A stretch of 36,353 nt of DNA from Streptomyces flavochromogenes (GTDB lineage: Bacteria; Actinomycetota; Actinomycetes; Streptomycetales; Streptomycetaceae), in assembly GCF_000717595.1 (NCBI RefSeq), contig NZ_JNZO01000047.1:1-36353 (forward strand), written 5' to 3'. The notes beneath the pieces were generated by a model, which was not told the DNA's origin, made no database searches, and saw nothing but the letters and a program-made list of their open reading frames with translations. Below are positions 1 through 9,532 of the stretch, piece by piece. A program made the translations under genes and the position numbers. The stretch's first letter is position 1. Every line of letters begins with the position of its first letter.

Positions 1-1
1 C

Positions 2-3000
2 AGTGCGGGGGCTCTGGACGAGTTGCAGGCCGTGTTCGAGGCCGAGGGGGTGCGTACCTGGCGCATCCCCGTCGACTACGCCTCCCACTCCTGGCACGTC
101 GACCGACTGCGCGAGAACGTCATGGACCTGCTGGCGCCGATCACCCCGCAAGCCGGTGACCTCCGCTTCTACTCCACCGTCACCGGGCAGTCGATCGACA
201 CCACCGCACTCGACGCGGACTACTGGTTCCGCAATCTCCGGGAAACCGTCGAGTTCGAGGCCGTCACCCGGCTGCTGCTGGCGGACGGCTTCGACACCTT
301 CATCGAGTGCAGCCCCCACCCGGTTCTGGTCGCCGGTGTGCAGGAGACCATCGACAGTACGGACGTTCCCGCCCGCGGCCTCGGGACGCTGCGCCGCCAC
401 CACGGTGGCCCGGACAGCTTCCTGCGGTCGGCCGGGGAGGCCTTCACGGCGGGGGCCGTGGACCGCTGGAACCCGGCGGGCCAGAGCCGTGGCGGTCATG
501 TCAACCTGCCGTCCTATCCGTTCGAGCGGGCGCGGTACTGGCTGACCCCGGACACCGGCCGTCGTGACGTCGGTGCGGTCGGGCTGACCGCGGCCGGCCA
601 TCCCCTGCTCGGCGCGGTCGTCGAGGGTGCGGCCGGCACGGTCTTCACCGGCCGGGTGTCCCTGGCCACGCATCCCTGGCTGGCTGATCACGAGGTGGCC
701 GGCACCCTCGTGTTCCCCGGTGCCGCGTTCGTGGAGCTGGCGGTGTACGCGGCCGACCGGGTCGGCGGCGGCAGCGTCCGGGAGCTGACCGTGCGGACTC
801 CGCTCGTCCTGCCCGAGCACGGCGCCGTACGACTGCGGGTGGAGGTGAGCGAGCCGGTCGCCGGCGAGAGCGGGCGAACGATTCGTATCGACGCCCGGCC
901 GGACACGGGCGCGGCCACGTCCTGGACGTGTCACGCGACGGGTGTCCTGGATGCCGGGGCGCCGTCCCCGGACTGGGACCTCACGGCCTGGCCCCCCGCC
1001 GGGGCGCGGCCCGTGGACGTCTCCTACGAGAGTCTGGCCGCGCAGGGGTACCACTACGGTGCGGTGTTCCAGGGGCTGCACCGGATGTGGCGCCGCGACG
1101 ACCACGTCTACGCCGAGATCGCCCTCCCCACCGAGCCCGACGCCTTCGCCCTCCACCCCGCCCTCCTCGACGCCACCCTCCACGCCGCGTGCACCGAGGG
1201 CCCCCGGCTGGCGACATCGTGGCGCGGAGTCGCCGTCCACGCGGTCGGCGCGTCCGCCCTGCGGGTGCGGATCGGCCCGGACCGCGCCGGCTCGGTGTCG
1301 GTGACGCTGGCCGACACCGTGGGCGATCCGGTCGCCGAGTTCACCGTCGGCACCACGCCCGTCGAACCCGGGGGCCTGCGGGCCGCCGGAGTCGCGCAAC
1401 TCGGCCTGCTCCACAGGGAGGCATGGGTCGACCACCTCGCGAAGTCGTCGCCCCGGAGGGCGAACTGGGCCGTCGTGGGAGCGGATCCGCTCGGCGCAGC
1501 GGCGGGGCTGACGGCCGCGGGCGTGTACGCCCGGGCATACCCGGGACTCGACGCCCTGGCCGAAGCCGACGGGGACGCGCCGGAGTATCTGCTGCTCACC
1601 GCGCCGGCAGGCGCGGAGGTCGTCGCCACCGTGCGGGAGACACTGAGCCTGCTGGACGCGGTGCCGTCGGCCGAGAGGCTCGCCACGGCGACCGTGGTGT
1701 TCCTGACCACCGCCGCCGTGCCGGCCTTCGACCCTGCCGGCGCCGACCTCGCGGGCGCAGCGGTGTGGGGGCTTGTCCGGTCCGCGCAGGCGGAGAACCC
1801 CGGACGGTTCGTCCTCGCCGACGTGGACGCCGACGAGGCGTCCTGGCGTGCGCTGCCGAGGGCCGTCATGTCCGGCGAGCCGCAGATGGCCCTGCGGGAG
1901 GGTCGGGTGAGGGTGCCACGGCTCATCCCGGGCGCACCGGCGGGCACGACGGAGCGGTTCGCCGGTCACGAGGGCACCGTCCTGATCACCGGCGGGACCA
2001 CACCCATGGGCGAGCGGCTGGCGCGGCACCTCGTCGCCGTGCACGGGGTACGGCATCTGCTGTTCACCGGCGCCGAAGCCCCCGAGCCGACCGTAGAACC
2101 CACCGTGCCGGGCGCCGCCGTCACCACCGCGGCGTGCGATCCGGCCGACCGCACGGCGCTTCGGGAGCTGATCGGCCGTCTGCCCGCGGAGCATCCGTTG
2201 ACGATGGTCGTGCACATTCCGCGGACTCCGCCGCACGACAGGGCCCTGTCGGCTCCACCGTCCCAGGCTCCGGACGCGGTCGCCGACGTGGTGGGCGCGA
2301 TGGTCGGTGCCGCGGAGGTCCTCGACCAGGAGATAGGGGAAGCCACCCTCGTCCTGTGCTCGTCGTTCGCCGGAACCGTCGGTGGTGCCGGAACCGCTGC
2401 CACGGCCGCCTCGGCGGCCGCGCTGGACGCGCTGGCGCGACGGCGCCGGGCGCGCGGCGCCCCCGCGGTGTCGCTGGCCTGGGGGCCCTGGACGCCGGGC
2501 GACGCACCGTCCCGTGGCGGGAACGCGGGAGTGGGCGTGCTGGGGGCGCGGGAGGCCGTCGCGCTGTTCGACACCGCCTGCCGCGCGGACGAACCCGTGT
2601 GGATCCCGGCCAGGCTGGACCTGGCCGAATTGACCCGGCAGGCCGAGGCCGGGGAGGCGCTGCCGCCGCTGTTCAGGTCGCTGGTCAGGACCACCGCCAA
2701 ACGCACGGCGAGCGGAGGCGCGGTCTCGGTCACATCGCTGCGGCGACGGCTCACGTCGATGGCGGAGGCCGAACAGGACCGGACGCTGTACGGCCTGATC
2801 TCCGCACAGATCTCGGCGGTGCTCGGGCTGGAGTCGGCCGACGTGGTGCGGCCGAACCAGGTCCTGCTCGACTTCGGCTTCGACTCGCTGTCCATCCTGA
2901 CGCTGCGGAACCGCCTCGCCTCGGCGACCGGTGTGCGTCTGGACACCGCGTCGATGTTCCACCGGTCGACACCGGACGACCTGGTCCAGCACCTCAAGCA

Positions 3001-3064
3001 GGCACTGCTCGACAACCGATCCGGCGGAGGAGCCGATGATGCACCCACCGATGACGCGGTCTGA
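2..3064 (+). CDS. Type I polyketide synthase, C-terminal part (AT end-DH-KR0-ACP), truncated by window edge
   Basis: The reading frame is open from the window edge, so the KS and most of the AT are missing. The AT end carries YASH (about residue 34), which in AT families usually means methylmalonyl-CoA. A dehydratase follows: HEVAGTLVFP near residue 230 fits HxxxGxxxxP, and the second catalytic Asp is in LLDATLHA near 390. The ketoreductase region (about 490-905) looks dead: the NADPH loop is GGTTPMG instead of GGTGxxG, the usual Lys is absent, and the catalytic Tyr position before LDALA is Thr. An ACP with GFDSLS (Ser near 961) ends the protein; there is no thioesterase. The gene overlaps the downstream enoyl reductase gene by about 29 bases, so the two are probably co-translated. 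Whether it serves the dithiolopyrrolone cluster or a separate polyketide is unknown. Confidence 0.93.
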   Translation, partial: SAGALDELQAVFEAEGVRTWRIPVDYASHSWHVDRLRENVMDLLAPITPQAGDLRFYSTVTGQSIDTTALDADYWFRNLRETVEFEAVTRLLLADGFDTFIECSPHPVLVAGVQETIDSTDVPARGLGTLRRHHGGPDSFLRSAGEAFTAGAVDRWNPAGQSRGGHVNLPSYPFERARYWLTPDTGRRDVGAVGLTAAGHPLLGAVVEGAAGTVFTGRVSLATHPWLADHEVAGTLVFPGAAFVELAVYAADRVGGGSVRELTVRTPLVLPEHGAVRLRVEVSEPVAGESGRTIRIDARPDTGAATSWTCHATGVLDAGAPSPDWDLTAWPPAGARPVDVSYESLAAQGYHYGAVFQGLHRMWRRDDHVYAEIALPTEPDAFALHPALLDATLHAACTEGPRLATSWRGVAVHAVGASALRVRIGPDRAGSVSVTLADTVGDPVAEFTVGTTPVEPGGLRAAGVAQLGLLHREAWVDHLAKSSPRRANWAVVGADPLGAAAGLTAAGVYARAYPGLDALAEADGDAPEYLLLTAPAGAEVVATVRETLSLLDAVPSAERLATATVVFLTTAAVPAFDPAGADLAGAAVWGLVRSAQAENPGRFVLADVDADEASWRALPRAVMSGEPQMALREGRVRVPRLIPGAPAGTTERFAGHEGTVLITGGTTPMGERLARHLVAVHGVRHLLFTGAEAPEPTVEPTVPGAAVTTAACDPADRTALRELIGRLPAEHPLTMVVHIPRTPPHDRALSAPPSQAPDAVADVVGAMVGAAEVLDQEIGEATLVLCSSFAGTVGGAGTAATAASAAALDALARRRRARGAPAVSLAWGPWTPGDAPSRGGNAGVGVLGAREAVALFDTACRADEPVWIPARLDLAELTRQAEAGEALPPLFRSLVRTTAKRTASGGAVSVTSLRRRLTSMAEAEQDRTLYGLISAQISAVLGLESADVVRPNQVLLDFGFDSLSILTLRNRLASATGVRLDTASMFHRSTPDDLVQHLKQALLDNRSGGGADDAPTDDAV

Positions 3065-4250
3065 GCGCGTCGTGGAACCGACAGGACGTGGCTATCTTCT
3101 GCTCGACGCGCATCCGGCCGGATGCTTCCGCAGCGTGGAGCTGATGCGGGCCGAGGTGCCGGTCCCGGGGAGGTCACCGGCGCGGCGGCCGGTGGCGCTG
3201 GTCATCGGGTCGAGCTCGGGCTACGGTCTGGCGAGCACGATCGCCGGGCTGGTGCGGTACGGCATCGACGGCGTGGGGATCGGCCTCGAACGGCCGGCAG
3301 GGCATCGCAGCGCCAGCGCCGGGTGGTACCGCACGGTCGCCACCGACGCGATCGCCCGCGAGCTCGGGGCGGACTTCTCGTTCCGCAACGCCGACGCCTT
3401 CGCCGACACCACGAAGACCGAGACGCTGGATCTGCTGGCCGAGCGGTTCGGCGGAGTGGACCACCTGATCTACAGCGTCGCCGCGCCCCGGCGTACCGAC
3501 CCGAGGAGAGGCACGACCTACCAGTCGGTGCTCAAGCCGCTCGGCGCGCCGCACACCACCCGGAACCTGGAGTTCGGCGACGACGGGGCCGCGCAGGTGC
3601 GGGAGGTCACCGTCGCCCCGGCGACCGAGGCCGAGGCCGCCGCGACCGTGGGGGTCATGGGCGGTGAGGACTGGTCCCGCTGGATCACGGCGCTGGCCGA
3701 GCGCGGGCTGCTGCGGAGCGGCTTTCGCACGGTCGCCCTCACGTACATCGGCTCGCCGTTGACCTCGGCGATCTACCGCGGCGGCACGATCGGCGCCGCC
3801 AAGGCCGACCTGGAGTCCACCGCGCGCGCCCTGACCGAGCGGCTGGCCGCGGTGGGCGGCCGCGCCTTCACCTCGGTGAACGGCGCTCTGGTCACCCAGG
3901 CGCTGACGGCCATACCGGGCATCCCGCTCTACGTGAGTCTGCTCCGTGGCGTTCTCGGCGACCGTTTCCCGTCCCCCGTGGCGCAGTCGCTCGACCTGTG
4001 GCACCAGCTCACCGCGCGCCGGCCCGACGTGGACGACTCCGGCCGCATCCGCCTCGATGGCTGGGAGCTGTCCGAGCCGGTCCAGGCGGCGGTGGCCGAG
4101 CGCTGGCGGTCGATCACTCCCGAGACCGTCACCGCGCTGGCCGACACCGCGTGGTTCAGGGCCCAGTGCCGTGCCCTGTACGGCTTCGACGTCCCCGGCG
4201 TCGACTACACCGTCCCGGTCGAGACCGACCTGCCCTGGCCGCAGTCGTAG
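3036..4250 (+). CDS. FabV/TER-family trans-2-enoyl-ACP (CoA) reductase
   Basis: About 404 residues, the usual FabV/trans-2-enoyl-CoA reductase length. The Rossmann loop is LVIGSSSGYGLA, followed by family landmarks SAGWY, YSVAAPRRT, VMGGEDW and the catalytic Tyr-x8-Lys (YRGGTIGAAK). The family uses NAD(P)H to reduce the 2,3-double bond of enoyl thioesters. Two adjacent ATG codons (3036 and 3039) follow GGAGGAG; the second has the better spacing. The gene begins inside the end of the PKS gene, which implies co-translation and suggests that it supplies enoyl reduction in trans, because the PKS has DH but no ER domain. It could also be an ordinary FabV giving resistance to a FabI inhibitor; the PKS overlap favours a pathway role. 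Confidence 0.9.
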   Translation: MMHPPMTRSERVVEPTGRGYLLLDAHPAGCFRSVELMRAEVPVPGRSPARRPVALVIGSSSGYGLASTIAGLVRYGIDGVGIGLERPAGHRSASAGWYRTVATDAIARELGADFSFRNADAFADTTKTETLDLLAERFGGVDHLIYSVAAPRRTDPRRGTTYQSVLKPLGAPHTTRNLEFGDDGAAQVREVTVAPATEAEAAATVGVMGGEDWSRWITALAERGLLRSGFRTVALTYIGSPLTSAIYRGGTIGAAKADLESTARALTERLAAVGGRAFTSVNGALVTQALTAIPGIPLYVSLLRGVLGDRFPSPVAQSLDLWHQLTARRPDVDDSGRIRLDGWELSEPVQAAVAERWRSITPETVTALADTAWFRAQCRALYGFDVPGVDYTVPVETDLPWPQS

Positions 4251-4280
4251 ACATCGGAGTCCGCCCATGGGCATCTCGCT

Positions 4281-4320
4281 CCTCCCCGGCTGACCACCGC
4301 AGGGCGGTCAGCCGGGGAGG
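4281..4320. terminator. Bidirectional terminator between convergent genes
   Basis: A perfect 15-bp inverted repeat (CCTCCCCGGCTGACC and its complement) with a 10-base loop sits between the convergent ends of the enoyl reductase and the NmrA-like gene. Confidence 0.8.
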
Positions 4321-4325
4321 TCGGC

Positions 4326-5165
4326 TCAGCGGAAGTCGTCGGCGTGGTCGGCGGCCCATTGCGCGAACGTGTGCGCGGGTCTGCCGGTGATCCTGTCGAC
4401 GATGACCGAGATGGGGGCCGGAACGCCGTCGGAGGCGGCCCACATGCGCAGGAGCGCTTCGGCCACATGCGACGGCGCCTTCTCGGCGAATTCCTCCCGC
4501 GCCTGCTCGACGGAGACCGTCTCCACCCGGATCGGGCGCCCGAGGGCCTCACCGATGTGCTCGACCTGGCGCCGCAGCGTCAGCGACTCGGATCCGTGGA
4601 CGGTGTACGCCTGGTGGGAGTGACCGGTCTCGGTCAGAGCGGTCACGGCGAGCGCGGCCATGTCCTTCTCGTGGACGGGGGCGTTCTGCGCTTCCGGGTA
4701 CGGAAGGCGCACGACGCCCTCCCCGCGGATCGCGTCCCCCCACCACCAACGGGCGTTGGTGGCGAACATGCCCGGCCTGATGAACGTCCAGTCCAGCCCC
4801 GACCGCTCGATGGCCAGCTCGACCGTCCGGTGCATCCGGGCTATCGGGTTCTGTTCGGAGGTGGCCATCACCACCGACACCGACGACAGCAGGACCACCT
4901 GCCGGACGCCGGCGGACCGCGCCGCCGCCACGAAGGCCTCGATCTCCTCCGGTTTGGCGTACAGGAACACCTTGTCGGCACCGGCCAGCACCGCGGGCAG
5001 GGTCTCGGGGCGCTCCAGGTCGGCCCGGAGGACCTCCAGCGCGGACGGGAAGCCGCCCGCTTCCGGGTCCCTGCTGGTACCTCTGACCTTCTCGCCGACG
5101 GCCAGCAGGCCGGCAGCGACATTGCGGCCGACGTTTCCACGTGCGCCGAAGACAACGGTAACCAA
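4326..5165 (-). CDS. NmrA-like/atypical SDR NAD(P)-binding protein
   Basis: 279 residues. The N-terminal VVFGARGNVG fits the GxxGxxG dinucleotide loop of NmrA-like atypical short-chain dehydrogenases. LLSSVSV and WTFIRPGMFATN are typical of this family, which includes NAD(P)H quinone reductases and redox-sensing proteins lacking the classical YxxxK. The start is TTG, supported by GGAGG eight bases upstream; no ATG is available there. The gene faces the PKS pair and is separated from it by a strong terminator. It points away from the ABC exporter genes, with a promoter-like region between. Its substrate cannot be read from the sequence. Confidence 0.82.
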   Translation of the reverse strand: MVTVVFGARGNVGRNVAAGLLAVGEKVRGTSRDPEAGGFPSALEVLRADLERPETLPAVLAGADKVFLYAKPEEIEAFVAAARSAGVRQVVLLSSVSVVMATSEQNPIARMHRTVELAIERSGLDWTFIRPGMFATNARWWWGDAIRGEGVVRLPYPEAQNAPVHEKDMAALAVTALTETGHSHQAYTVHGSESLTLRRQVEHIGEALGRPIRVETVSVEQAREEFAEKAPSHVAEALLRMWAASDGVPAPISVIVDRITGRPAHTFAQWAADHADDFR

Positions 5166-5310
5166 TGATCCGACCTCCGCGTGGTTGATGGTGCGGGTGG
5201 AGCAGGCGTCGACCGTTCAGGTCTGCGAGCGGGCGGGAAGGGCGCGTTCCGCGACATAGGGGTCCGCTCGTCGGCCGCCGCCGGGCAACCGAGGCTTGCA
5301 CGGGTCGCCG

Positions 5311-5352
5311 AAAAAAACAAACTGCGTACGCCGTACCGTCTTTTGCTATCCT
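5311..5352 (+). promoter_or_regulatory. Putative promoter and palindromic operator for the ABC exporter
   Basis: An A-rich stretch is followed by an 11-bp palindrome (GTACG-C-CGTAC, 5326-5336) and a -10-like TATCCT (5347-5352), about 115 bases before the exporter start. Such GTAC-type palindromes are common TetR-family sites near exporter genes, but no TetR gene lies in this window. No clear -35 is visible. Confidence 0.45.
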
Positions 5353-5467
5353 GAATCCGTGGGGCCCACACGTGGACCGTCGAACACGCCTTGCTCCATG
5401 CGCAGTTGATGCTGCCTTGAGCAGGCCGAGTGGGTCGCCCGCGAGGGCGTGCACAGAGGGGAATCAG

Positions 5468-7261
5468 GTGAACAAGACGTATCCGCCGCCCAGCGCGGCG
5501 ATCGACCCCGACCCGAGCAGGTCCTGGTTACGGCGAGCGTGGCCGCTGGTCCGGGCGCACCGGTGGATGTTCGGCGCGGCCCTGGTGATGTCCGGCGCCA
5601 GCATGCTGGTGGCCGTACAGGTGCCGAGGCTGATCCAGGACGCGGTGGACGACTCGATCGTGTCGGACAGGGTGCCGCTGTCGCACTACATGTGGTGGCT
5701 GGTCGGGATGACGGTGATCATGCTGGTCGTCGGCTACCTGTCCAAGCAACTGCTCTTCCGCGCCGCGGCCAGGATCGAGTACGACCTGCGCAACATCGTG
5801 TACGAGCACCTGACCGCCATGTCGTTCCCGTTCTACGACCGGATGCAGAGCGGTCAGCTCATCTCCCGTGCCAACTCCGACATCCGCGCGGTACAGATGT
5901 ATCTGGCGTTCGCGCCGTACCTGCTGGTGCAGTCCGGTATCTCGCTGGTGTCGTTCGTGTACATGCTCGCGATCGACGTGCCGCTGGCCATCCTGGCCAT
6001 GCTGCCGATGCCGCTGATGTTCGTGGCCAGCCGGCGCATGCAACGGTCCCTGTTCCCGGTGTCCTGGCTGATCCAGGCCCGGCTGGCCGATGTCGCGACC
6101 GTGGTGGACGAGAACGTCAACGGCGTCCGCGTGGTCAAGTCGTTCGCGGCCGAACGGAGCCAGCTCGCCTCGCTGCAGAAGACCGCGACGAGCGTCGCCT
6201 GGGCGAACGTGAAGGACGCCGATCTGCGCGCGCGGTGGACGCCCCTGGTGCAGAACCTGCCCCGCGTCGGCATGGCGATCGTGCTGCTGTACGGCGGATA
6301 CCTGGTCATTCACGGGGAGCTGGGCGTCGGCGCGATCCTGGCCTTCAACGCCTATCTCATGATGCTCCAGGTTCCGTTCCAGGTGATCGGCAACCTGATC
6401 ATGCTGGGACAGCGGTCGTCGGCCGCGGCCAAGCGGCTGTACGAGGTGCTGGACGAGAAGCCGGAGATCGCGGACGCCCCCGACGCGCGGGAGATCACCG
6501 GGCCGCGCGGTGACGTCCGATTCGACGAGGTCACCTTCGGCTACGGCGAGGGCCTCGACGTGCTGAAGGGCTTCTCGCTGCGGCTCCGCCCCGGCGAGAC
6601 CGTGGCGCTGGTCGGCCGGACCGGCACCGGAAAGTCCACCGTGGCCAGACTGCTGCCGCGCTTCTACGACGTGCGCGCCGGCTCCGTCAGCGTGGACGGG
6701 CACGATGTGCGGGACCTGACCCTGAGCAGCCTTCGGGACGCCGTCGGCGTCGTACTGGACGAGCCGTTCCTGTTCTCCGCGTCGGTCCGCGACAACATCG
6801 CCTACGGGCGGCCGGACGCTGACATCACCGACATCGAGCGGGTGGCCCGGCTGGCCGGGGCCCACGAGTTCATCACCGAACTGTCCGAGGGCTACGACTC
6901 CGTCATCGGCGAACGCGGTTACACGCTGTCCGGCGGGCAGCGGCAGCGCATCGCGATCGCCCGGACACTGCTGGTGAATCCGCCGGTACTGGTGCTCGAC
7001 GACGCAACCAGTGCCATCGACGTCCAGGTGGAGCAGGAGATCCACGCCGGGCTGCGGTCCCTGTTCGCCGGCCGGACGACGCTGATCGTCGCGCACCGGC
7101 TGTCGACGATCAGCCTGGCCGACCGCGTGGTGCTGCTGGACGGCGGCCGGATCGTCGCGGACGGCACGCACAGGGAACTGCTCGCGAGCACGCCGCTGTA
7201 CGCGGAAGTGCTGGCGCAGGCGGACGAGAGCATCGAGGAACTGGGGAGTGTGGGCCGATGA
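5468..7261 (+). CDS. Heterodimeric ABC exporter subunit 1 (degenerate Walker B)
   Basis: 597 residues: a hydrophobic transmembrane domain (about 1-320) then a nucleotide-binding domain. GTG start, chosen because AGAGGGG lies six bases upstream. Walker A is GRTGTGKST and the signature is LSGGQ. The Walker B end reads LVLDDATS, with Asp where the catalytic Glu normally is, and the Q-loop reads VLDEPFLF, with Asp for Gln. This is the pattern of the degenerate half of heterodimeric exporters such as TM287/288. The next gene overlaps by ATGA and carries the complementary features. Leu21 is encoded by TTA (5528), so translation may depend on bldA. It may export the polyketide or the dithiolopyrrolone. 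Confidence 0.93.
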   Translation: MNKTYPPPSAAIDPDPSRSWLRRAWPLVRAHRWMFGAALVMSGASMLVAVQVPRLIQDAVDDSIVSDRVPLSHYMWWLVGMTVIMLVVGYLSKQLLFRAAARIEYDLRNIVYEHLTAMSFPFYDRMQSGQLISRANSDIRAVQMYLAFAPYLLVQSGISLVSFVYMLAIDVPLAILAMLPMPLMFVASRRMQRSLFPVSWLIQARLADVATVVDENVNGVRVVKSFAAERSQLASLQKTATSVAWANVKDADLRARWTPLVQNLPRVGMAIVLLYGGYLVIHGELGVGAILAFNAYLMMLQVPFQVIGNLIMLGQRSSAAAKRLYEVLDEKPEIADAPDAREITGPRGDVRFDEVTFGYGEGLDVLKGFSLRLRPGETVALVGRTGTGKSTVARLLPRFYDVRAGSVSVDGHDVRDLTLSSLRDAVGVVLDEPFLFSASVRDNIAYGRPDADITDIERVARLAGAHEFITELSEGYDSVIGERGYTLSGGQRQRIAIARTLLVNPPVLVLDDATSAIDVQVEQEIHAGLRSLFAGRTTLIVAHRLSTISLADRVVLLDGGRIVADGTHRELLASTPLYAEVLAQADESIEELGSVGR

Positions 7262-9174
7262 CGTCTCCCACGGGAGGTGGCGCCGCGTTCAACGGAGGCG
7301 GCAGGGCCACCGCGCCCGGTCTGCCCTTCGCCGGAGTGCCGCCGGAGATGCAGGCGAGCGTCGACACGTTGCTGAAGACCGAGCCGGAACATCCCGAGCC
7401 ACAGGTCGTGTTCGAGCACGGCCGGCCCGATCCCGACGGCGCCGGGCTGAGTCTGCGGCGGCTGATCCGCCCGTACTGGCCGATCGTGCTGCTGGCCGGC
7501 GTGTTCGTGGCCCTGGAGGCGCTGACGCTCCAGGCAGGTCCGAAGCTGACCCAGATCGGCATCGACGACGGCATCACGGCGAAGGACTTCGGCACACTGG
7601 TGCTGGTCGCGGTCGCGTACCTGATCAGTCTGGTGGTCACCGGTGCCGCGCAGGCCGCGCGGGTCAAGGTGACCGGGCGGATCGCCGCGTGGGTGATGAA
7701 CGACCTGCGGGTGCGGGTCTTCACCCAGCTGCAGCGGCTCTCGCTGAACTTCTACACCGGCGAGAAGTCCGGCGTGATCATGACCCGGATGACCAGCGAC
7801 ATCGAGAACCTCCAGGCGTTGCTGCAGGACGGTCTGGCACAGTTCGCCGTCCAGGGCCTGACCATGGTCGTCGTCACGGTGGTGCTGTTCACCTTCGACG
7901 TGCGGCTGGCACTGATCACCGTCGTACTGGTCGTGCCCGTCCTGACCGCGCTGTCCGTGTGGTTCCACCGGGCGTCCGGCAAGGGCTACGTGCGGGTGCG
8001 GGACACCATCGCCGCCGTCATCGCCGATCTCTCCGAGAGCCTGCAGGGGGTGCGCATCGTCACGGCGCACAACCGGCAGCGGCACAACATCGAGCAACAC
8101 CGACAGGTCACGGGCACCTACTACGACGCCAATGTCCGCACCGGACGCATCAACTCGATCTACACGCCGAGCACCCAGGTCATCGGTGTCGCGGGGCAGC
8201 TCGCGCTGCTGGCCATCGGTGCCGGGATGGTCGCCGACGGGGAGCTGACCATCGGCGAGCTGGTGGCGTTCCTGCTCTCCCTGGGCGCCTTCTTCCAGCC
8301 CATCCAGCAACTGGTGCAGCTCTACAACACCTACCAGCAGGGACAGTCGTCGATCGTGAAGCTCAGGGAACTCCTGAGCACGCGGGCGGAGGTCGAGGAG
8401 GCTCCCGGAGCCGTCGACCTGCCGAAGGTCGAGGGCGAGATCGTCTTCGAGGACGTCACCTTCGGCTATGTTCCCGACCGGCCGGTGATCTCCGAGGTGT
8501 CGCTGAACATCCGGGCCGGTGAGACCGTGGCGTTCGTCGGCCCCACCGGTGCCGGAAAGTCCACCCTCGCCAAACTGGTCACCCGGTTCTACGACCCGAC
8601 GTCCGGCCGGATCCTCATCGACGGACGCGACCTCCGGGACGTGCGGATGGAGTCCCTCCGCCGGCAGATCGGCGTCGTTCCGCAGGAACCCTTCCTGTTC
8701 GCCGGGCCGCTCCGGGACAACATCCGTTTCGCCGTCCCGGACGCCTCCGACGACCGGGTCCGCGAGGCGCTGCGGGTGGTCGGCCTGGTCGACGTGGTCG
8801 AGCGGCTGCCCGACGGCCTCGACACGGTCGTCCAGGAGCGGGGCCAGTCGCTGTCCTCCGGCGAGCGGCAACTCGTCGCCCTGGCACGGGCCTTCCTGGC
8901 CCAGCCCCGGGTGCTGGTCCTGGACGAGGCCACGTCCAACCTGGACCTTCAGTCCGAGACCAAGATCGAGCAGGCCCTGGACGTGCTGCTGGAGGGTCGC
9001 ACCGCGATCCTGATCGCACACCGGCTCTCCACCGCGATGAAGGCCGACCGCATCGTCGTGGTCGACGAGGGCCGCATCGTCGAGGTCGGTGCGCACGACC
9101 AGCTCGTCGCCGCAGACGGCAGGTACACCCAGATGTACGCCGTCTGGACCGATCAGGCCGCCGAGGCCCACTGA
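7258..9174 (+). CDS. Heterodimeric ABC exporter subunit 2 (canonical Walker B)
   Basis: 638 residues with a roughly 70-residue N-terminal extension, a transmembrane domain and a nucleotide-binding domain. Walker A is GPTGAGKST, the Q-loop is VPQEPFLF, Walker B is LVLDEATS with the catalytic Glu, and the H-loop is IAHRLST. The signature is LSSGE rather than LSGGQ. In a heterodimer this weak signature would face subunit 1's degenerate Walker A/B, leaving one good ATPase site (this Walker A/B with subunit 1's LSGGQ). It starts within the stop of subunit 1 (ATGA) and is followed by a strong terminator, so the two form a closed operon. Confidence 0.94.
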   Translation: MTSPTGGGAAFNGGGRATAPGLPFAGVPPEMQASVDTLLKTEPEHPEPQVVFEHGRPDPDGAGLSLRRLIRPYWPIVLLAGVFVALEALTLQAGPKLTQIGIDDGITAKDFGTLVLVAVAYLISLVVTGAAQAARVKVTGRIAAWVMNDLRVRVFTQLQRLSLNFYTGEKSGVIMTRMTSDIENLQALLQDGLAQFAVQGLTMVVVTVVLFTFDVRLALITVVLVVPVLTALSVWFHRASGKGYVRVRDTIAAVIADLSESLQGVRIVTAHNRQRHNIEQHRQVTGTYYDANVRTGRINSIYTPSTQVIGVAGQLALLAIGAGMVADGELTIGELVAFLLSLGAFFQPIQQLVQLYNTYQQGQSSIVKLRELLSTRAEVEEAPGAVDLPKVEGEIVFEDVTFGYVPDRPVISEVSLNIRAGETVAFVGPTGAGKSTLAKLVTRFYDPTSGRILIDGRDLRDVRMESLRRQIGVVPQEPFLFAGPLRDNIRFAVPDASDDRVREALRVVGLVDVVERLPDGLDTVVQERGQSLSSGERQLVALARAFLAQPRVLVLDEATSNLDLQSETKIEQALDVLLEGRTAILIAHRLSTAMKADRIVVVDEGRIVEVGAHDQLVAADGRYTQMYAVWTDQAAEAH

Positions 9175-9183
9175 GGTGCCTCG

Positions 9184-9216
9184 CGCGTCCCGCTCCCGGC
9201 CACGGAGCGGGACGCG
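9184..9216. terminator. Terminator after ABC exporter operon
   Basis: A perfect 13-bp stem (CGCGTCCCGCTCC with its complement) and a 7-base loop, ten bases after the exporter stop codon. Confidence 0.8.
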
Positions 9217-9299
9217 AGCGCCCGGGCCACGGGCACGAAGAGATGTGAAATCCTCGACGTCGGACGTGAGGACGGTGACCGGGCCCGGCTGGGCGTGGG

Positions 9300-9452
9300 G
9301 GCGAGCCCGGCGACCCAACCGGCGGCGAACAGAGGTCCGTTGCGGCGGCCGTGGCGCCCGGCCAGGAGCAGCACGACCCCCACCACCGGGAACGGGCTGA
9401 GTCCCACCGCGAGCGCCGCCGGCAGCACGGCTCCGATTGCCTCGATCAGCAA
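9300..9452 (-). pseudogene. Remnant of a GAP-family membrane protein gene
   Basis: The first about 50 codons (TTG start) encode IEAIGAVLPAALAVGLSPFP and GPLFAAGWVAGLA, typical of the N-terminus of GAP/Sap (SfLAP-like) membrane proteins of about 220-240 residues. After GLA the frame continues to 9153 as unrelated sequence across the exporter terminator. The rest of the gene is missing, so this is a truncated relic rather than a working gene. Confidence 0.6.
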
Positions 9453-9532
9453 CTGCCGTTCCCTTCAGCGCCGGTGCATCGGTCGACGAGCCTTTCGACC
9501 AACGATCGGCGGGCCCGGAAGGCGACGGCTGC

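Noticed and set aside
2..3064. Functional ketoreductase in the PKS
   Set aside because: Tyr, Lys and the glycine loop are all altered.
9200..9300. Minus-strand translation resembling VTVLTSDVEDFTSL of nucleotide cyclases
   Set aside because: Too short, no supporting motifs, and it crosses the exporter terminator.
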